A DNA stretch of 64,000 nucleotides from Sediminibacterium roseum (lineage in GTDB: Bacteria > Bacteroidota > Bacteroidia > Chitinophagales > Chitinophagaceae), in the NCBI RefSeq assembly GCF_009939005.1, contig NZ_JAACJS010000015.1:994325-1058324 (forward strand), read 5' to 3'. The notes under the pieces are model-generated. The model was not told the DNA's origin. It worked only from the letters and a program-made list of their open reading frames with translations, and did no database searches. Position numbers and translations under genes: made by a program. Shown piece after piece: positions 1 through 9,682 of this stretch (position 1 is the first letter of the stretch; each line of letters begins with the position of its first letter).

Positions 1-150
1 AAAATCCCCCTCCACCAAAGCGCATTTGATGAATATCAGGAATACCACGAATTCAAAAACAAATTCAGAAGTGAGTACCTTGTGTGGTACAGGCAGCACT
101 ATTGCACAAAAAAATTAGAAGCCGAATTAACTGATATAGTTCCGAAATAA
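1..150 (+). CDS. C-terminal fragment of an unidentified protein (clipped by window edge)
   Basis: The frame is open from the first base and ends at a TAA at 148-150, giving the last 49 residues of a protein that begins outside the window. The fragment is charged and aromatic (many Lys, Glu and Tyr) with no signal or membrane segment. I do not recognise the family. It converges on the thioredoxin-like gene, with about 75 bases between the two stop codons. Confidence 0.5.
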   Translation, partial: KIPLHQSAFDEYQEYHEFKNKFRSEYLVWYRQHYCTKKLEAELTDIVPK

Positions 151-226
151 AAAACGCTAAATCCAAGTCCAGAATTACAACGGACGCGCCGCGATAAATC
201 TCTTGTAGAATCACATACAGTAGAAT

Positions 227-1327
227 TTACAAAAAGCTCTTTAGCATGGTTTGCAGACTCCCCGCCGAATACCCCACCGACTTCGCCACAACAGTTCCGG
301 ATGGATCGATCAAGAGAAAAGTGGGATAAGCCTGCACTCCGTAATTTAATATCACCGGCCCTGCCGTACCCTTTCCGTCCCACAGGTTAAGCCAGCTGGG
401 TTGATCCCTTTGCAAGCCTTTCAACCAGCCCTGTTTTTCATCCGGGGAAAAGCTGACAACTGCCAACCGATCCTTATACTTAGTACTGATCTCTTTCAGT
501 TCTTTTACCGAAGCCACACAGGGCGCGCAATAATCTTTCGTAAAATCCAGCAGCACATATTTGCCATTTGCTTCCGGGAACGGGTGTATGTTTCCATCTT
601 TGTCCTGCGCACTGAATGCAAATGCCTTGTCTCCTTTTGCCACAATCTTTTCAATACCCAGGTAATTTTTCAGCTTGACACCATATGCACTTTGTTTGAG
701 CGTTTCGGAAAGTTGCAGGAACAACGCTGCAACTTCTGCTTTCTCATAAGACGACCGCACGAGGAAAAGCTCCAACACGGCAGGATAACTCTGCAGGTTA
801 CTTTCAACAAATTCTTTCTTGGTAACGATCTCCATCGAATCGATCACCGCCATTTCCCGCACCAGCCGTTTCAGTTCCGCTTTCTTGTCTGCGTTGGTCA
901 TAATAGTCTTTGCATATGCAAACAAACTATCGCGCAACGTCCGGTTGTCTGCAAGTTCAGTATTGAGTTTGGAAAAAACATCCTGTACCGCCGATCCCTG
1001 CACCTTCACATGAAACGGAAAATCCTTCGTCGCAGCCTGGATCGTTACTTCCTCTGCATCGATCATAAAATTGCACCAGTAGGTTTCGCTGCCGGTATAC
1101 AGCGTGAGGAACAACAACCGCGGCGCGTTCTCCATTTGCCCTTGCAGCGTTCCCTTGCCGCCCACCAACACACCTTTGTTGATCTCTGTTGTGGTCTCGA
1201 AATCTTTCAGGAACACCTCGCATTTTTCAGGCAGACCTTTTACATCGATATTGATTTTGTACCCGGTGGTTTGTGCGTGCAGTACGGATGAAACCAGGAC
1301 TGTAAACAGTAGTAATATTTGTTTCAT
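227..1327 (-). CDS. Secreted TlpA-like thioredoxin-fold protein
   Basis: This 366-residue protein starts with a clear Sec signal peptide (about residues 1-19, ending in HAQ). Residues 20-230 form a DUF4369-like N-terminal region often seen in Bacteroidota TlpA proteins. The C-terminal 135 residues are a thioredoxin fold with a CAPC redox motif near 267-270 and a cis-proline YPTF near 334. Such proteins reduce or isomerise disulfides in the periplasm, for example during cytochrome maturation or stress. It lies only 6 bases downstream of the erythromycin-esterase-like gene on the same strand, so the two are probably cotranscribed. The redox role is inferred from the motif; the physiological substrate is unknown. 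Confidence 0.85.
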   Translation of the reverse strand: MKQILLLFTVLVSSVLHAQTTGYKINIDVKGLPEKCEVFLKDFETTTEINKGVLVGGKGTLQGQMENAPRLLFLTLYTGSETYWCNFMIDAEEVTIQAATKDFPFHVKVQGSAVQDVFSKLNTELADNRTLRDSLFAYAKTIMTNADKKAELKRLVREMAVIDSMEIVTKKEFVESNLQSYPAVLELFLVRSSYEKAEVAALFLQLSETLKQSAYGVKLKNYLGIEKIVAKGDKAFAFSAQDKDGNIHPFPEANGKYVLLDFTKDYCAPCVASVKELKEISTKYKDRLAVVSFSPDEKQGWLKGLQRDQPSWLNLWDGKGTAGPVILNYGVQAYPTFLLIDPSGTVVAKSVGYSAGSLQTMLKSFL

Positions 1328-1333
1328 AGTGGT

Positions 1334-2536
1334 TTATTTAAACAGCCCGTCAGTGGCCGTTGTGTTTCGTAAAAAAAGGATCATGTCGTACATACGCGGT
1401 AAGCAAATCGGGTAGAACTCGTTATAGGTTGCGCTTTCTTTCCTGTAACCTTGTATGCGTAATTTTCTGGGTTCCGCAAACGCCGCGCTGTCAGCCTTCG
1501 TTATTTTGGTCAGGTCTAGCACAAAGGATTTGCTCTTGTTTTGAGCCAGCAACTGGTTCCACGAACTGTCTTTCGTTTCACGAAAAGCAGTTGTATGCAA
1601 CGTATCATCAAACACATGATCGCCGTTGATAAAACGATTGGTGATATAGGAGTAATGACCATTCGCACTGCTTAGGCCGATTGCGAAATAATCCTTTGGG
1701 AAATATTTGTACACGGTGGCTCCCATCAGCCCCAGTTCATCCTGCAGCCACGCATATTTGGCAATATGTCCGCTGTGCGCCCAAACAATAATTTTTTGAT
1801 TGGGATCCTTCGCATAATAACTGATCCGCTCTCCCATGATCTCATCCCGCGACACGGCTTCCTTGCGCGAAAAACGGTAGTAGAAGATGTAAGCGGTCTT
1901 TGCATGAAACAGCAGTTCTTCAAACTTCGCATCACGCTTTTTCTGGTTTTGGTACAGGCTGTCAATCCGGTTGAGCAAAGTATAAGTAGCCAATCCATAT
2001 TTGATATCAGGATCGCCGCCTTTCACCTGCCGCTCCTTGAATTCTGTTACAGGGTTCAGCAGGACCGGCAACTTCAGCTTTTGCACGCTTTCCATCATCA
2101 TCTCCGGAAGCAGTTCGCGGTAACTGTCATCGCAACCCGCGAGTTTGATCTTCTTCCTGGCTTGACCTTTCAACCACGCTAAAAATTCTTTCATCTGCCT
2201 CGTCTGGTAAATCGAAAACAGGTGCCTGCGCATCAAGCTATCAAGCGATGTATGCTGAAGGCTATCCTGCACCGCCTGCATATCCTCATGCGGGTTCTCA
2301 AGTACCAGTGTCGTGAATCCTTTTTCCTCGATCAAACGTTTGGTGATGGCCGCACGTAGTTCGTAAAATTCTGCCGTGCCATGTGTGTCCTCACCCAACG
2401 CGACAATTCGTTTGTTGCCCACGTTTTTGATGATGGCGTTGATATAGTCCTTGCTTTTAATCTTGTCAACCTGTTGCTGGGTCTGTGCGCCTGCTTCGAG
2501 CGATACCATGAGCAGGGCCGTGAATATCCATTTCAT
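1334..2536 (-). CDS. Erythromycin esterase-like protein (EreA/ChaN-like superfamily)
   Basis: The 400-residue product has an N-terminal signal peptide (about 1-18) followed by the hallmark ALGEDTHGTAEFYELR stretch near 46-61 and LENPHED near 80, where His and Glu residues of this family sit in the active site. Length fits the erythromycin esterase family (PF05139), whose founders open macrolide lactones; many Bacteroidota members have no known substrate. The signal peptide suggests an exported enzyme. It is the first gene of a likely two-gene unit with the downstream thioredoxin-like gene. Resistance to macrolides should not be assumed from this similarity. Confidence 0.8.
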   Translation of the reverse strand: MKWIFTALLMVSLEAGAQTQQQVDKIKSKDYINAIIKNVGNKRIVALGEDTHGTAEFYELRAAITKRLIEEKGFTTLVLENPHEDMQAVQDSLQHTSLDSLMRRHLFSIYQTRQMKEFLAWLKGQARKKIKLAGCDDSYRELLPEMMMESVQKLKLPVLLNPVTEFKERQVKGGDPDIKYGLATYTLLNRIDSLYQNQKKRDAKFEELLFHAKTAYIFYYRFSRKEAVSRDEIMGERISYYAKDPNQKIIVWAHSGHIAKYAWLQDELGLMGATVYKYFPKDYFAIGLSSANGHYSYITNRFINGDHVFDDTLHTTAFRETKDSSWNQLLAQNKSKSFVLDLTKITKADSAAFAEPRKLRIQGYRKESATYNEFYPICLPRMYDMILFLRNTTATDGLFK

Positions 2537-2708
2537 ATGTTATGATTTAGGACCCAAAGAAAAGTTGGAACCGCGGGGCGGCTTTTACCAAATCTTTATA
2601 ACCTTGATTTCGGCGGGCGAAATCAACTCCGCTCCATTTCGTCGGAAAAAACCATGGTTTTGGCGACACTCATTTGCACCTGCCGGCCGGACGATCTAAA
2701 TTGCAGCC

Positions 2709-3791
2709 ATGTCGCCCGAGAAACCCAACCGATTCCCCCAGCTGCTGGAAGCCTTTACCTGGTTGCTCTATGTGGCCCTGTACAAGTATGGCTACTACCT
2801 AAGCATTGCGGCTCTTCCCAATCCCGGTTTCGACAATTTCCCGCATCTCTCCGTGATGTTGTATGCCATAGCAATGACACTTTACATCGTTCCCTTTTAC
2901 CGCATCATCGCCCCCGCCCTTTTACACCGCAGGCAATACACAATATTTTTTCTCTCGACACTGTTGTACTTCACACTCGTCCCCAAACTCACCAACTGGA
3001 TGGTGAGTTATGTTTTTACGTTTATGACTGACGGCCCTTCACACAATTTCTATGTAAGCCAGTTTAAATTATACGGCCTTCATGCTCGTCGCCTCTTTAC
3101 AGGTTGGGATCTTAAAATATTGCTCACGGACTGCATTGCTTTTTTATCACTTGCATTTACGCGTTATGCGTTCGCAGTAGAACAGGGCAAACGTTTGCTG
3201 GAAAAAGAATATTTCCGCCTACAGGTCGATGCACTGAAAGCGCAGCTGAATCCGCATTTTTTATTTAATATGCTGAACAGCATTTACGGCATGAGTCTCA
3301 CCGGGAACAAGGACACACCTACCTATATCTTACGCATGTCCGACATGATGCGGTACATACTTTACGATGGAAAAGAAACCACCGTTGCAGTCGAAAAGGA
3401 TTTGCAGTTTATGGAGCATTACATCGCGATGGAACAGAAGCGTTACCCCAATGCAGCGATCAGTTTCACCATCACAAACCATGCGCAAGGCCGGTCTGTT
3501 GTTCCCTTGCTCTTCATTCCTTTTATCGAGAACAGTTTCAAACACGGTGCACACCGCGTCAATGCCGAAGGCCGCGTGACAGGTAGGATCAGTATTGAAA
3601 ACAACGAAGTGAATTTCCAACTCACCAACGACACCCTCTCACAACCCATCAGCGAAACCCAATACGGCGGCGTCGGTATCGAAAATGTAAAAAAGCGGCT
3701 GGCCCTCTATTACCCCAATACCCATGAATTAACGATCCGCCATGACGCGAACCAGTATTGCATCACGCTGCTGCTAAAACTACAACCATGA
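2709..3791 (+). CDS. LytS-type membrane sensor histidine kinase
   Basis: The 360-residue protein has four hydrophobic segments (about 14-36, 47-72, 78-106, 136-155), then the His_kinase signature LNPHFLFNMLNSIY with the phospho-acceptor His at 183. A GHKL ATPase domain follows, with the N-box FIPFIENSFKHG near 270 and a GGVGIENVKKRL lid near 325. This is the short LytS/YehU class (PF06580) common in Bacteroidota. Its stop overlaps the start of the response regulator gene in an ATGA arrangement, so the two are translationally coupled. The signal sensed cannot be read from the sequence. Confidence 0.92.
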   Translation: MSPEKPNRFPQLLEAFTWLLYVALYKYGYYLSIAALPNPGFDNFPHLSVMLYAIAMTLYIVPFYRIIAPALLHRRQYTIFFLSTLLYFTLVPKLTNWMVSYVFTFMTDGPSHNFYVSQFKLYGLHARRLFTGWDLKILLTDCIAFLSLAFTRYAFAVEQGKRLLEKEYFRLQVDALKAQLNPHFLFNMLNSIYGMSLTGNKDTPTYILRMSDMMRYILYDGKETTVAVEKDLQFMEHYIAMEQKRYPNAAISFTITNHAQGRSVVPLLFIPFIENSFKHGAHRVNAEGRVTGRISIENNEVNFQLTNDTLSQPISETQYGGVGIENVKKRLALYYPNTHELTIRHDANQYCITLLLKLQP

Positions 3792-4486
3792 CCAGATCCA
3801 TAACCACATGCATTATAGTGGACGACGAACCCATTGCCCAACAGATCCTCGAACAGTACGTGATGGAGACGCCAGGCCTCACCCTCCTCGCCACCTGCCG
3901 CAACGCCATGGAAGCCCTTTCGAAACTCGAACACCATCAGGTGGACCTCATATTCCTCGACATCGAAATGCCCCTCATCAACGGCCTGAATTTCTTAAAG
4001 ACACTAACCCATGCCCCCGCCGTAATCCTCACCACCGCCTACCCACAATATGCCGTTGAAGCCTTCGCCCTCAACGCCGTCGACTATCTCCTCAAACCCT
4101 TCTCCGTCGATCGGTTTCAGACTGCCGTGCAGAAAGTAATATCCAAACCCACACCCGACACCGTCCCCACAGAACAACCCTACCTCCTCATCCGCGAAAA
4201 AGGCGCATTCATCAAAGTCCCCCACCACGAAATCATTTACTTCGAAGCCTCCGGCGATTACGTCAAAATAGTTACAGCAGGTAAGACACACCTGGCAAGC
4301 ATGACGATGAAATCACTCGAAGAAACTTTACCTGCTAACGCGTTCATACGCATCCATAAATCATACATCGTCGCAGTTGCCCATATCCAAATGTTAAAAA
4401 CTTTGGAGGTGATAATGACAGGAAAACAGGCATTGCCATTGAGCCCAAATTACAAGGATCGGTTGTTGGAGCTATTCTCGAAATAA
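3788..4486 (+). CDS. LytTR-family response regulator
   Basis: From the ATG at 3788 the product is 232 residues. An upstream in-frame ATG at 3758 was rejected because 3788 makes the typical ATGA overlap with the kinase gene and puts the receiver domain at the usual distance from the N-terminus. The receiver domain has the acidic pair at 12-13, the phosphorylatable Asp near 58 in LIFLDIEMP, and the Lys in DYLLKPF. The C-terminal half is a LytTR DNA-binding domain (FIKVPHHEIIYFEASGDYV; later FIRIHKSYIV). It should act as partner of the adjacent LytS-type kinase. No gene under its control is evident here. Confidence 0.93.
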   Translation: MTRSITTCIIVDDEPIAQQILEQYVMETPGLTLLATCRNAMEALSKLEHHQVDLIFLDIEMPLINGLNFLKTLTHAPAVILTTAYPQYAVEAFALNAVDYLLKPFSVDRFQTAVQKVISKPTPDTVPTEQPYLLIREKGAFIKVPHHEIIYFEASGDYVKIVTAGKTHLASMTMKSLEETLPANAFIRIHKSYIVAVAHIQMLKTLEVIMTGKQALPLSPNYKDRLLELFSK

Positions 4487-4561
4487 GGGGATAATGATAA
4501 TAATTCAATGAAACCTGGCGAAACCGGCTTTATTGTGTGTAGTTTGGTCACCTACGTCTGA

Positions 4562-4645
4562 AGATTCGGACATAGGATAAATGAACTCGAATCAATTGCT
4601 CACGGTCTCGGTGCTGATCTCGTATGCACCGCAATGACCTTTTAA
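4562..4645 (+). pseudogene. Remnant of the C-terminus of an XRE-type regulator
   Basis: A short open stretch after a TGA encodes a peptide containing LESIAHGLGADLVCTAM and then TAA. This resembles the last helix of small XRE/HTH antitoxin-type regulators, in which an xxIAxGLGxDLV segment is common. No start codon or HTH core is present upstream, so I call it a scar. It lies in a 480-base gene-poor stretch (4487-4969) at the border between ordinary chromosomal genes and the defence cargo. Apart from this remnant and the operator-like sequence at 4875 I see nothing else there. Confidence 0.3.
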
Positions 4646-4874
4646 AAGCTAGGTTATATAATCACTCCAGAAACTCAAATAACCGCCTCATACTTAATCT
4701 AATACAGGGCATTTTAATATTAGTTGATTTCCTGCCTCCTATCATCCTGTGGCGATCATAAAGCTTTACCTACACTTATTTGAATACTTTATTCAAATTT
4801 CAGTGTCGAATTAATTCAAGTACTCAAATACAATGAATTCACTAACCCGAATCGTTTTTCAGGGTAATCAGGAA

Positions 4875-4897
4875 GAATACTAAATAATTTGTATATT
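4875..4897. promoter_or_regulatory. Operator-like sequence resembling the umuDC palindrome
   Basis: The 15 bases at 4876-4890 (AATACTAAATAATTT) are identical to one strand of the 25-bp palindrome at 36385-36409, and GTAT follows after loss of one A. The site ends 72 bases before the ATG at 4970. The TATATTGAAATAC found just left of the umuD site also occurs here, at 4892-4904. I infer a shared repressor site, though AT-richness makes some chance similarity possible. Confidence 0.4.
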
Positions 4898-4969
4898 GAA
4901 ATACCTCCCAAAGAACGTCAACCTTGGTTGACCTAAAAATCCCATTTTACTAACTGCTTATTTATTGCC

Positions 4970-7900
4970 ATGCCCATCAGAGTGGAGTTTGTTAACAACA
5001 AGAAATTTTTAGTCCGCCTTATTACCTCATTTAGAAACAAAGAGTGGGCAGATGAGTTTGGACGCGTTCAGGAAGCACTAAAAGCCAGGCAATATGATGG
5101 AGTGAGATTTAATGAAGCAGAAATAGATATGTCGTCTTGCGGATGGGTAGACCCATTACCACTTCTATCGTTGCTAATTTCTCTTACAGATTTTAAAGCC
5201 AATAGCGGCAAAACTGTACTATATCTTCCGTCGATTGACGAGAATCAGGAAAAACAATCAGACAAGGTTTTAAAGTTTCTCGCAGAAGAAGGTTTTTTGG
5301 AAGAGTTTGCAAAGTGTTGCCGGATTACTGATGGCATTACGACAATTACCGATAACGAAAATAATAAAACACAGTATTTCGAAGATTATCTAAAAAGTTA
5401 CAAACGAGTTAGAACGACTGTTTTCTATACCAATTGCACTTTAATCCCAGCACTGCTTATCGACGCCAGGAAAGAGTTTAATAGCGAGCCCTCAAATGTG
5501 GATACATGGGTTGAATCAAAAGTAAGACACATTCGTTCGAAAATATCAGACAAGGCTCCCTCCTATTCTCAGAGTACACTCCTACATAGGATTACAAATA
5601 TTCTCGTAGAGACTATTCAGAATATTGTAAAGCATGCTTACAAAGAGAATGACCACGCTTACGCTGGAATTTATCTCCGATTCAGAAATGGAAAAGAAAA
5701 CAAATCCTTAAGTATTGAAGAACTAACCAATATAGAAAAAGGGTTACAACAAGAGGAGAAACATTGTCCAAAATTAAGTCGAGAATTCCTTGATTTGAGA
5801 AACGGGTGTATTGAAATATTTGTAATTGATTCTGGCGTTGGCTTTACCGAATCTTTACGTAGTAACCTCAACAATCATGACGCGAAGTATCCTTTCAGAC
5901 AATCCTTTACAGATGTATTTATACAAGGTAATCGAAGAAAATATGAGGAAATACCAGACCGTACAGAAAAAGGAGGATTATACCTGATTGGAGAAATGTT
6001 AAAAGCAAATCAGGATTATATCTGTGGGAAAGATGAAAATGAGTGGGTTGGGTCTCTGTTCCCGTTCGAAAATCCCAAGGGGTCCTTTGAACTTGCGAAA
6101 AGAAATACACTAAAAGTAAATGGGCTTTCCTGGATCTTCCGGCTTTCCTGGAGATCTGAAACCGAAATAAATAGTAAAGATTGGACTTCCTGGATTGGAA
6201 CAGCCAAACATCACCCAGGATATCAGGAACTATATCGTTCAAGTTTTACCGGATCAGTACCAGGCTATCCTTTTTTGGATAACAGATTCGAAGCAAATAA
6301 TGCAATCTCACTACTTCCGGGTGAAGAGAATGCTCGCGTATTTTTTTTCCTTCCCTCACCCAATCAAACGAAATATAAGCTATGGGACTCCATTACAAAT
6401 ATTTGCAAAATACTCCCATTATCTGATGACAGGACGTTAATCATTGCCGACATACCGGAGTTCGAAAAAAGAACATACACGTATATCCTTGACAATATTC
6501 AATTTGCAGAAAAAGACACGGAACGACGATGGTATGAAAAGATTTCGAAAATTATTTTAATCTCTTGTAGGTTATGTGTCTCAGTACTTGAACGGAATGG
6601 CAAAACGTTTACAGTGGCTAATGATACGCAACGCGAAAGGTATTTTGAAAATTTAGACAAGGGGGAACTTCATCCAGAAAATTCAATTCGTTGCTTTTTT
6701 GCTTGGATAAAAGCACACGACTCAAAGTTGTTTTGGGCGCATGTCAAGCAATATAACAAGCAAAAGCAATTCTTTATAAACAATAGCGTTGCCTGGAATA
6801 AGGAGCTCGAAACAATAGACACTTACTTAAATTTTGCACAAACCGTCGCAGATAGTTTCTGTTTGAGCATTTATAGAAAGAATATTGAGCGCAGTATTGG
6901 TTTCTTCGATTTTCAAAATAGCAAAAGTCTGAAGAATTGCATTATAAAACCGTTAGATCCCTTGACTAAAAGGCTCATTGATGAATACAACGCGACATTC
7001 TTTAATGATATAGATAAAGAAAATGAAAATATTGTATATCTGGGTAGTGTTTTCGCATCGGGAAGCAGCCTTGACGACGCATTATTTTACTCAGATTCAG
7101 AAAAGAACTCTCCTACGGTTTTACCGATCTATTTTTTTAAAAATAGTGATTCAAAAACAAACATACAGTACCTATTGAATTGGCCCGACCCCGACTGGTT
7201 GGAAACGAATAAGAAACAATTTCCAAGAACAAAGTACAAACTTCAGCGGGTAGGAAGTACGCATGTAATCGCAAAACACGGCTATAAATCTTACCCGATT
7301 CCAAGATACGATCTAGAGAGCAAAAAATCGGTCTACGCCAGAACACCTTCCGCGACCTATAGAGACTGGCAGGACACTGAACAACGTCTAATTACCTTTG
7401 GCCATTTTGAATTTGAAGGAAAGCACGATTTATTAAAATTGAATCTTGTCAAAAAAGTAACTGAAAGTTTTGAAAACAATGACTCATTTGCTCAATTTTT
7501 AGTTGCAGAATTTTTCAACTTACTTGGTGGTGTAAGTAAAACTGAGCTTACACCTGCAGGTGAAGCATTCTGGCCGGCAATAGAAAATCGCTTAAAAGAA
7601 TCCAACAACGATGAAGTAGCGTTAATCGCCTATCCAAACAACGTAAATGCATCATTTGTTGTAGATAAAATAAAAGGGTATATAAGTCCTAAGCTGACTG
7701 AAAAGATTTTTTCCCTTATGCCGATCAACAAAGAGCGGGTGGGTGCTTCCCTATTAGTTTCGCCATTGGTTTTTGATCCAATCATTCAACTGCTTGATCA
7801 GTATCCCAAAGGCGAACGCAAGGTTGTTTTATTTGACAGTACAATTATTACCGGCCGCACAAGGAAAGAGCTAAAACACCTGCTGTTTTCTTTAGGTGCA

Positions 7901-9682
7901 GACGAGGTGAAAACGTTTACACTTACGGACCGATTTCGACTTCCATTCAAAGTGCCGGATAAAAGTAAGCATACCGCATATTGGAGGTTAGATGTACCTC
8001 GGCTCGGCTCAATCGAAAGCTGTTCATTCTGTAAAGCATTGCAGGAAGCTAAAAATCTAAAAAATGAAATTGTATCTCAATTTGCACAGGAACGTATAGA
8101 TCAATGGCTTTCTGGGTGGGATGTTATATCCTATTACAATCCCATAACTAACGGCATCACGCCGACAGCGATAGAACCCGTAATAAAGAAATTCGGAATT
8201 GAGTTTGATGAATTAACTAATGACTACGTACAGATTATCAGTGAAGAGGATAAACAGAAGGGAGTTGACAATAGAATCACACTTACAAATTCAACCGGCG
8301 TAACCATTTATGCGACCGAATTGCATTCAGTAACATCGAAAGATGATATCGCTTTGAGTCTTTGCCGAAAAGAGCCAATTTTGCCGGCGAAAGCAGTTAT
8401 TGAATTATTATCGTCCCAATTTCTTTTGTTCCCTACAGAACATTCCAGCCACAATCTCTTTGCGATGGCTGTAGAGTTATTTGAAGCATGCAACAGCAGG
8501 GATTTCACAGACAATCATTCCGCACTGGCGGCTATTGTCCTGATCTCGCAGGGAAAGAAAATGCATATCAAGTTAATGGAACGGCTATTAACAAAAGATT
8601 TCAAATTCAATAATATCGATATCGATTTAATCATTGCGTATATATTAAGGCACTCCATCGACGAGCAAAACAACATCACTGATCGGGTCAACAGTTTATT
8701 AAAGTTTAAAGATGACTACTCAACTTTATCCAAATTTGAACAGTTACATTCAGAATTATACAACGCTTATGGAAAAATCCATACTAGACCACTGGTTAAC
8801 TTTTATGTCAAAAAAATGGAGGTAGATAGCGCAGTGCGTGTCAGGCACTTGAATTACAGTTTGTCGAAAGTCATATACCTAATTAATCAAATAAGAGAAT
8901 ACCGAAAATGGTCAGAGTCTAATAGTTTTGACGAAAAATTAAAAGATGAATGTTTGATTGTGTTGCAGGATGCCCAAAAAGATTGTATTTATGTACTTAA
9001 TAAAAAAGACCCTGCGTCTCTCTCGGAAGGCAATACAGAATATGCCAATTCATTGAAAGCACTGGAGAAAAAGATAGAAGAAACGGTGGTTCCAAAACTA
9101 AAAGTGCTTCACAAATTCTTGTTTTGCAATGTGGTATATGAAAGTGACGAAAAAAGACAAAGACATCCGATAAAAAACGAATTATACCTGTTGGTAAAAC
9201 GAATCACTTCGAACACATGGATAGAAGAGGCTAAACTGAAAAACAAAGTCCGTTTTCTAAAAGAATCCCCCGAAGTAAAGATATCTGGAACCGAATCAAC
9301 TTTTTCAGACATTCTTTCTTTGAATCGCACAAATGCATGGATGATCTTGGACGATTTTATATACGATGAAATTATTTACTGTGTAATGAATGCAGTTCAC
9401 GCGATACATCCGATTTCAAATATCTGGTCGTTTGATGCCAAGAACGACCAGCTGGCCGACATGTGGATCTACGTCGATTATGAACGGGATCATGTGCTTA
9501 TTAAATTCTTGAATTCATCGGAGAAACAGGCAGACGAAATAAAAGAAACAATAGAACGGAAAAAAAAGCGGGGGTTAATCCATTTAAAAGAAGACCTAAA
9601 AGGGGATTGGACTGTTACAAAGATTAATGAACCAGGTTATGACAATTTAATTTTAATACAACTTAAAATACCAATCATATGA
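4970..9682 (+). CDS. Giant STAS-like/GHKL ATPase/phosphoribosyltransferase-like protein
   Basis: This 1570-residue protein has several recognisable parts. Residues 1-90 resemble a STAS-like region. About 200-345 is a GHKL (histidine-kinase/Hsp90-type) ATPase with N-box VETIQNIVKHAY near 213, G1 box IDSGVGF near 285 and a lid motif EKGGLYLIGEML near 333, but no phospho-acceptor His box. Near 952-964 the motif VVLFDSTIITGRT matches the PRPP loop of type I phosphoribosyltransferases. Near 1457-1477 is a second, degenerate ATPase-like region (DEIIYCVMNAVHAI). No signal peptide or membrane segment is seen, so it is likely cytosolic. It is coupled by an ATGA overlap to the receiver-phosphoesterase gene. 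I know no named system with this domain order; a sensor or switch role is inferred. Confidence 0.8.
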   Translation: MPIRVEFVNNKKFLVRLITSFRNKEWADEFGRVQEALKARQYDGVRFNEAEIDMSSCGWVDPLPLLSLLISLTDFKANSGKTVLYLPSIDENQEKQSDKVLKFLAEEGFLEEFAKCCRITDGITTITDNENNKTQYFEDYLKSYKRVRTTVFYTNCTLIPALLIDARKEFNSEPSNVDTWVESKVRHIRSKISDKAPSYSQSTLLHRITNILVETIQNIVKHAYKENDHAYAGIYLRFRNGKENKSLSIEELTNIEKGLQQEEKHCPKLSREFLDLRNGCIEIFVIDSGVGFTESLRSNLNNHDAKYPFRQSFTDVFIQGNRRKYEEIPDRTEKGGLYLIGEMLKANQDYICGKDENEWVGSLFPFENPKGSFELAKRNTLKVNGLSWIFRLSWRSETEINSKDWTSWIGTAKHHPGYQELYRSSFTGSVPGYPFLDNRFEANNAISLLPGEENARVFFFLPSPNQTKYKLWDSITNICKILPLSDDRTLIIADIPEFEKRTYTYILDNIQFAEKDTERRWYEKISKIILISCRLCVSVLERNGKTFTVANDTQRERYFENLDKGELHPENSIRCFFAWIKAHDSKLFWAHVKQYNKQKQFFINNSVAWNKELETIDTYLNFAQTVADSFCLSIYRKNIERSIGFFDFQNSKSLKNCIIKPLDPLTKRLIDEYNATFFNDIDKENENIVYLGSVFASGSSLDDALFYSDSEKNSPTVLPIYFFKNSDSKTNIQYLLNWPDPDWLETNKKQFPRTKYKLQRVGSTHVIAKHGYKSYPIPRYDLESKKSVYARTPSATYRDWQDTEQRLITFGHFEFEGKHDLLKLNLVKKVTESFENNDSFAQFLVAEFFNLLGGVSKTELTPAGEAFWPAIENRLKESNNDEVALIAYPNNVNASFVVDKIKGYISPKLTEKIFSLMPINKERVGASLLVSPLVFDPIIQLLDQYPKGERKVVLFDSTIITGRTRKELKHLLFSLGADEVKTFTLTDRFRLPFKVPDKSKHTAYWRLDVPRLGSIESCSFCKALQEAKNLKNEIVSQFAQERIDQWLSGWDVISYYNPITNGITPTAIEPVIKKFGIEFDELTNDYVQIISEEDKQKGVDNRITLTNSTGVTIYATELHSVTSKDDIALSLCRKEPILPAKAVIELLSSQFLLFPTEHSSHNLFAMAVELFEACNSRDFTDNHSALAAIVLISQGKKMHIKLMERLLTKDFKFNNIDIDLIIAYILRHSIDEQNNITDRVNSLLKFKDDYSTLSKFEQLHSELYNAYGKIHTRPLVNFYVKKMEVDSAVRVRHLNYSLSKVIYLINQIREYRKWSESNSFDEKLKDECLIVLQDAQKDCIYVLNKKDPASLSEGNTEYANSLKALEKKIEETVVPKLKVLHKFLFCNVVYESDEKRQRHPIKNELYLLVKRITSNTWIEEAKLKNKVRFLKESPEVKISGTESTFSDILSLNRTNAWMILDDFIYDEIIYCVMNAVHAIHPISNIWSFDAKNDQLADMWIYVDYERDHVLIKFLNSSEKQADEIKETIERKKKRGLIHLKEDLKGDWTVTKINEPGYDNLILIQLKIPII

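Noticed and set aside
401..1291. Plus-strand protein gene opposite the TlpA-like gene
   Set aside because: The frame lies wholly antisense to a convincing gene, shows no domain and is Cys/Phe-rich in a random way.
1334..2536. Antibiotic resistance gene
   Set aside because: The family name comes from macrolide esterases, but most relatives in Bacteroidota have unknown substrates; resistance cannot be inferred.
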